Positions 60,344 through 64,000 of a stretch of DNA of 64,000 nucleotides are shown here, piece after piece. Below the pieces are notes generated by a model. The model saw only the letters and a program-made list of their open reading frames with translations, did not search any database and was not told the origin of the DNA. Both the position numbers and the translations under genes were made by a program. Origin of the DNA: Chitinophaga pendula. GTDB lineage: Bacteria > Bacteroidota > Bacteroidia > Chitinophagales > Chitinophagaceae. Location of the stretch: NCBI RefSeq assembly GCF_020386615.1, contig NZ_CP077769.1, positions 310,001 to 374,000 on the forward strand. Reading direction: 5' to 3'. Position 1 is the first letter of the stretch, and each line of letters begins with the position of its first letter.

Positions 60344-60350
60344 AAGCCAT

Positions 60351-60391
60351 ATGTAAAATGGATGCCTCCTCGTAAGGCACCCATTTTACAT
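60351..60391. terminator. Hairpin after the SDR gene
   Basis: A 17-bp stem with one mismatch (ATGTAAAATGGATGCCT / AGGCACCCATTTTACAT). It lacks a clear T-run, but its place between convergent genes suits a bidirectional terminator. Confidence 0.55.
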
Positions 60392-60417
60392 ATAAGACCC
60401 AAGACTATCAGATATTG

Positions 60418-61326
60418 CTATATGATGGCTTGCTTTATTAAGCTCATGATGTACTCTAAATGTATCGTGTCTCTTATGATTATTTCGTAGTCTCCATTAC
60501 CATTATGCCCTTTTAAGGTAGACACATCGCGCATGATATTAAGTGAATCATTTAATGCTCCTTTCCGGACATTGATCCACAGCTTAATTGAATTTGCTTG
60601 TAGTTCAATATCTACAATATTACTTTTTAGTTTAAAAGCGATATAAGTTTTTTTAGGTACCACTTCAATATTGTCTGATAAATTCAGAATAGCATTTTTA
60701 AAGGTGTAATACAATTCCTTCACTTCATCAGATTTGCTAGCAGTATGATCCTCTTCTGTATAAACTCTAATTTCTCGGGTAACATGTTGTAGCGTTTCAT
60801 TTTGTGACGCGATTTGTTTTATACTGGGCGCTGCTGCAGACTTTTTAATACTATCGATAATGACTGTACCGTTTTCGTATTGTTTGATTTCCCATAATTC
60901 AATAGCGAGATCTTTGAAGTTTGTTGCCTGCTTTTGGTTGTCTGTAAAAGAAGTAGATACAAATATAACTTTGGTTTGACTCCAATCTACATCTTCACGC
61001 TTCAGATTTTGATGTAGATTTTCATTATACTCGACTATAAAATCAGCCTTGTATTCCAGCATCAAGTTTAAATATGAAATTCCTTGATCTACTACACTAT
61101 GGCTTTTGTCCCTTTTGTATTCAATAACAACGAAAGCATTGGTCTCTGGATCAAATGCCAATGTATCTATTCGTTTATTTTTTATTGTGCATTCGCTTTT
61201 TACCAATAGCAATCCCATAATGTTAGTGAGATTGTTTTCAAGTAGGGTTTGAATATTCTTTTCCAATTTAAAAGGATATTCCTTTACGACTTGTAACAGG
61301 TTACCTTGTTTTGAATATAGCATCAT
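60418..61326 (-). CDS. PD-(D/E)XK-like protein with DUF5655-type C-terminus
   Basis: 302 residues. The N-terminal ~120 residues show a nuclease-like pattern: IDTLAFDPETNAFVVIEYKR (Asp, then Glu-x-Lys), followed by DQGISYLNLMLEYKADFIVE, as in NucS/restriction-type folds. The C-terminal ~110 residues (ELYYTFKNAILNLSDNIEVV, KTYIAFKLKSNIVDIELQ) match DUF5655-like 'predicted transport' domains. Role unknown; DNA repair or defence is possible but unsupported by neighbours. Confidence 0.65.
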   Translation of the reverse strand: MMLYSKQGNLLQVVKEYPFKLEKNIQTLLENNLTNIMGLLLVKSECTIKNKRIDTLAFDPETNAFVVIEYKRDKSHSVVDQGISYLNLMLEYKADFIVEYNENLHQNLKREDVDWSQTKVIFVSTSFTDNQKQATNFKDLAIELWEIKQYENGTVIIDSIKKSAAAPSIKQIASQNETLQHVTREIRVYTEEDHTASKSDEVKELYYTFKNAILNLSDNIEVVPKKTYIAFKLKSNIVDIELQANSIKLWINVRKGALNDSLNIMRDVSTLKGHNGNGDYEIIIRDTIHLEYIMSLIKQAII

Positions 61327-61540
61327 ACTTCCAATGTATTTTTTCTAACGAAAAACTTATCTGAGATCCAATTCTGAAGAAGTCAGCAGTTAGTAAATAT
61401 CGTTCATATGTTTTGTTAACTAAAATAAAGATGGAAACTAACAAGATGCACGGGAGAGATAATTGGGAACGCTGGGTGCAGTAAAAAAGAGATGATCCAA
61501 GTAATAGACACTCTATAAGTGCTCTTCCCCCCCAAAACAA

Positions 61541-61572
61541 AAAGCCTCCAAATCTTTCGACTTGAAGGCTTT
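61541..61572 (-). terminator. Terminator downstream of tRNA-Asp copy 1
   Basis: A stem of 10 pairs with one mismatch (AAAGCCTCCAA / TTGAAGGCTTT), followed on the minus strand by TTGTTTTGG. Confidence 0.7.
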
Positions 61573-61580
61573 AAAGCTTG

Positions 61581-61654
61581 CGGACCAGACGGGACTCGAA
61601 CCCGCGACCTCCGCCGTGACAGGGCGGCATTCTAACCAACTGAACTACTGATCC
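61581..61654 (-). tRNA. tRNA-Asp (GTC), copy 1
   Basis: A 74-base cloverleaf on the minus strand: acceptor GGATCAG / CTGGTCC, D-arm AGTTCAGTTGGTTAGA, anticodon stem and loop CCGCCCTGTCACGGCGG with anticodon GTC, T-arm CGGGTTCGAGTCCCG. CCA is not encoded. Confidence 0.95.
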
Positions 61655-61692
61655 TTTCCGGTTTGGATGTGAACATCCCTCATTTAAAAGAG

Positions 61693-61724
61693 AAAGCCTC
61701 CCAGGTATTAATTTGAGAGGCTTT
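61693..61724 (-). terminator. Terminator downstream of tRNA-Asp copy 2
   Basis: Stem AAAGCCTC / GAGGCTTT, followed on the minus strand by CTCTTTT. It lies between the two tRNA copies. Confidence 0.65.
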
Positions 61725-61725
61725 G

Positions 61726-61799
61726 CGGACCAGACGGGACTCGAACCCGCGACCTCCGCCGTGACAGGGCGGCATTCTAACCAACTGAACTACTGATCC
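61726..61799 (-). tRNA. tRNA-Asp (GTC), copy 2
   Basis: Identical in sequence to the first copy over its 74 bases; transcribed from the minus strand, each copy having its own hairpin terminator. Confidence 0.95.
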
Positions 61800-62005
61800 A
61801 AACCGAATATTTTTTAGTAAGAACTTTCTAAGATTGCAGTACTACTGCGGCTGACTTCACTTATCTTTCTGGCCCTCAACGGCTTACTACTGTTCCGTTT
61901 TGGGATTGCAAAGATATGAACAAAGTTCACAATTCTGCAAATCTTTTTTAAATTTTTTTTTCGTCTTTATCTTTACACCGAACTTTAACCAATTTAAACC
62001 AATTT

Positions 62006-62959
62006 ATGCAATTCCTGGATTTCGAAAAACCCATTGAAGACCTGTATGGCCAGCTGGAGAAATTGAAAGAAAGCGGAGAGAAGTCTGGCGTCGATGTGTC
62101 TGCTACGGTAAAGGAGTTTGAGCAGAAGATCGCGGATACGCGTCAACAGATATACGGTCACCTGACCAGCTTTCAGAAGGTACAACTCAGCCGTCATCCC
62201 GACAGGCCATATACCTTGGCCTATATCGAAAGGATGTGTTCCAGCTTCATCGAGCTCTATGGTGATCGCAATGTTAGAGACGATAAAGCCATGGTAGGTG
62301 GCTTTGCAGACCTCGACGGTCAAACCGTTATGTTCATCGGCCAACAGAAAGGCGTAAATACCAAAATGCGCCAGATACGCAATTTCGGTATGGCTAACCC
62401 GGAAGGGTATCGTAAAGCCCTCCGCTTGATGAAACTGGCCGAAAAGTTCAACAAACCCATCGTAACGCTGATCGACACCCCGGGCGCATACCCCGGCCTG
62501 GAAGCAGAAGAACGCGGACAAGGAGAGGCTATCGCCCGTAACCTGTTCGAAATGGTCAACCTGCGCGTACCAGTTATCTGTATCATCATCGGCGAAGGTG
62601 CCTCCGGTGGCGCCCTCGGTATCGGTATGGGCGACCGTATCCTCATGCTGGAAAACAGCTGGTATACCGTGATCTCCCCGGAAAACTGCTCCACTATCCT
62701 CTGGCGTAGCTGGAACTATAAAGAAAAAGCAGCGGAAGAACTCAAACTGACCTCCGACTACATGAGTCAGTTCGGCCTCGTAGATGGCGTCATCAACGAA
62801 CCGCTGGGTGGCGCACATGTCAACCCGGAAGAAATGGCCGTGATCCTGAAAGATAAAATACTCGATACCCTTAAAGAACTGCGTGCCATCGATCCCGATA
62901 CACGTATCGAACAGCGTATCGAAAAGTTCAGCAAAATGGGCTTCTTCGAAGAACGCTAG
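62006..62959 (+). CDS. accA: Acetyl-CoA carboxylase carboxyltransferase subunit alpha
   Basis: 317 residues, the normal length. The N-terminal coiled coil ([20 protein letters not shown]) leads to [76 protein letters not shown] and [19 protein letters not shown], all hallmarks of AccA. With AccD it transfers carboxyl from biotin to acetyl-CoA, making malonyl-CoA for fatty-acid synthesis. The upstream A/T-rich region has TATCTTTA near 61969, a possible -7 element. Confidence 0.97.
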   Translation: MQFLDFEKPIEDLYGQLEKLKESGEKSGVDVSATVKEFEQKIADTRQQIYGHLTSFQKVQLSRHPDRPYTLAYIERMCSSFIELYGDRNVRDDKAMVGGFADLDGQTVMFIGQQKGVNTKMRQIRNFGMANPEGYRKALRLMKLAEKFNKPIVTLIDTPGAYPGLEAEERGQGEAIARNLFEMVNLRVPVICIIIGEGASGGALGIGMGDRILMLENSWYTVISPENCSTILWRSWNYKEKAAEELKLTSDYMSQFGLVDGVINEPLGGAHVNPEEMAVILKDKILDTLKELRAIDPDTRIEQRIEKFSKMGFFEER

Positions 62960-63129
62960 AAAAAAATGCGGAATTAAACAGCGCAATTTGCAATATTTGC
63001 ATGCTCTTTAAAAAACGGGGTTAGGTAGGCGATATATGCCAGACTACAGACCGGCAGGCAATCCTTTTGCCCCATCCGGGTCATGTGAACAATGCTGCAT
63101 GTAAGCTACCAGTCTATTACATACTAACA

Positions 63130-64000
63130 ATGGAACAGCTAAGAGGTACAGGTGTTGCACTCGTAACACCTTTTAAAGCAGATGAAAGCATCGACTGGCA
63201 TGCTTTGGAAAAATTGATAGACCATGTGATCCAGGGAGGCGTTGACTACGTAGTATCCCTCGGAACTACTGGCGAGACACCAACGCTATCCGCAGAGGAA
63301 AAGCTGGACCTGATAAAGTTCACCTTTGAGAAAACCGCCAAACGAGTGCCCGTTGTAGTAGGTATCGGAGACTATGACACCCGCAACGTCATCAAGCGCC
63401 TGGAAAGCTGCCCACTCGACGAAGCCGCCGCCATCCTGAGCGTCGCTCCATACTACAGCAAACCTAGCCAGGAAGGCATCTATCAGCATTACAAAGCCAT
63501 TGCTGCCGTAGCGCCCAAACCTGTGATATTGTATAACGTACCAGGTCGTACCGGCAGAAATATGACCGCCGATACCACCCTCCGCCTGGCCCGCGAAGTA
63601 GAAAACATCGTAGCCATGAAAGAAGCCAGCGGCGATATGGTACAATGTATGGAGATCATCCGCAACAAACCGCAAGGATTCCTCGTGATCAGCGGCGACG
63701 ACGTACTCGCACTACCACAAATAGCCTGCGGAATGGACGGCCTCATCTCTGTGGGCGCTAACTACTTCGCCAAAGACCTGTCCTCCCTCGTCCGCGCAGC
63801 ACTAGCCAACGACTTCCAGACAGCTCGTACCATGCAGTACAAACTCCTGGAAGCTTTTGACCTCATGTTTGCCGAAAACAATCCGGGAGGTATCAAAGCA
63901 TTCCTCTCCGAAGCTGGCATAGTAGGCAACCAGTTCCGCCTGCCGGTAACTCCCGTAAGTGCCGGCTTACAGGAAAAGATCAAAAATTACCTGCGTCAGT
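63130..64000 (+). CDS. dapA: 4-hydroxy-tetrahydrodipicolinate synthase (right end cut by window)
   Basis: The frame runs from ATG 63130 to the last base, about 290 codons, so only the last few residues are missing from the usual ~293. Diagnostic segments: GTGVALVTPF, SLGTTGETPTL (substrate-binding Thr-Thr), LYNVPGRTG (catalytic Tyr) and IVAMKEASGD (Schiff-base Lys). The enzyme condenses pyruvate with aspartate semialdehyde, the first step toward diaminopimelate and lysine. The 170-base leader after accA holds no gene that I can see. Confidence 0.95.
   Translation, partial: MEQLRGTGVALVTPFKADESIDWHALEKLIDHVIQGGVDYVVSLGTTGETPTLSAEEKLDLIKFTFEKTAKRVPVVVGIGDYDTRNVIKRLESCPLDEAAAILSVAPYYSKPSQEGIYQHYKAIAAVAPKPVILYNVPGRTGRNMTADTTLRLAREVENIVAMKEASGDMVQCMEIIRNKPQGFLVISGDDVLALPQIACGMDGLISVGANYFAKDLSSLVRAALANDFQTARTMQYKLLEAFDLMFAENNPGGIKAFLSEAGIVGNQFRLPVTPVSAGLQEKIKNYLRQ

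Noticed and set aside
61581..61799. tRNA-Asp genes as prophage attachment site
   Set aside because: They lie more than 35 kb from the last phage gene, with ordinary chromosomal genes between, and show no integrase nearby.
61994..62986. 330-codon minus-strand frame over accA
   Set aside because: Mirror frame of a highly conserved gene; its sequence has no family resemblance and is His/Phe-rich as expected for antisense of accA.
62960..63129. Possible riboswitch-like leader before dapA
   Set aside because: A short stretch (GCCAGACTACAGACCGGC) recalls part of a cobalamin riboswitch, but the other conserved elements were not found by eye.

Overview
The window looks like chromosomal DNA of a Bacteroidota member close to Chitinophaga (family Chitinophagaceae). 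This is inferred from: a secreted phosphoesterase with a type IX secretion (Por) C-terminal tail, a carboxypeptidase-regulatory-domain exported protein, DUF4256 and MauE/DUF6520-type proteins, weak Shine-Dalgarno sequences and TAnnTTTG-like promoter elements. No 16S rRNA gene is present, so the genus is an inference.

Region 1 (1-23 kb) is the late half of a tailed prophage. A replication/HNH block (1-1.6 kb) is followed by a small cargo locus (1.6-3.5 kb) with four short genes for double-glycine-leader peptides, each with six cysteines. One of them is frameshifted. Then come a sigma factor, small early/middle genes, terminase small and large subunits, a tail-chaperone gene with a probable -1 programmed frameshift, tail/baseplate proteins, tape measure, XkdF-like prohead protease, scaffold-like protein, major capsid, tail-tube-like protein, portal, connectors, a signal-peptide-bearing fibre-like protein, and a lysis cassette (small holin-like protein, holin/u-spanin-like fusion, amidase). 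Tail genes precede head genes, which is not the usual order. No integrase, repressor or attachment site could be seen, so the prophage's left end lies outside the window and its right end, somewhere in 23-26.5 kb, is not resolved.

Region 2 (23-35 kb) holds a non-coding stretch with operator-like palindromes, two micro-membrane proteins, a lipoprotein, a helix-turn-helix regulator with a 14-bp palindrome, a cold-shock protein, a di-haem peroxidase, a T9SS-exported phosphoesterase, a TPM-domain protein, and a regulatory-domain/serine-hydrolase fusion.

Region 3 (35.2-47.5 kb) is the most unusual part: an eight-gene co-directional cluster. It encodes an ACP-ACP-ketoreductase protein, a ketosynthase fused to a degenerate KS-like segment and a pair of AfsA-type hotdog domains, two tandem isoprenylcysteine-methyltransferase-like membrane enzymes, an extended SDR lacking the catalytic Tyr/Lys, a PEP-synthase/rifampicin-phosphotransferase-like dikinase, a YdeI/OmpD-associated (protection-type) protein, and a UbiA-type prenyltransferase. 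I read it as an undescribed lipid/polyketide-type biosynthetic cluster that makes a beta-keto-acyl intermediate and then decorates or attaches it; the product is unknown. A minus-strand operon (amidohydrolase, AraC regulator, nitrilase) converges on its end.

Region 4 (51-64 kb) is ordinary genome: a three-subunit periplasmic flavin/cytochrome dehydrogenase, decayed methyltransferase and signal-peptide-gene remnants, a MauE/DUF6520 pair, DUF4256 divergent from an SDR with twin palindromes between them, a PD-(D/E)XK-like/DUF5655-like protein, two identical tRNA-Asp genes, accA, and dapA running off the right edge.
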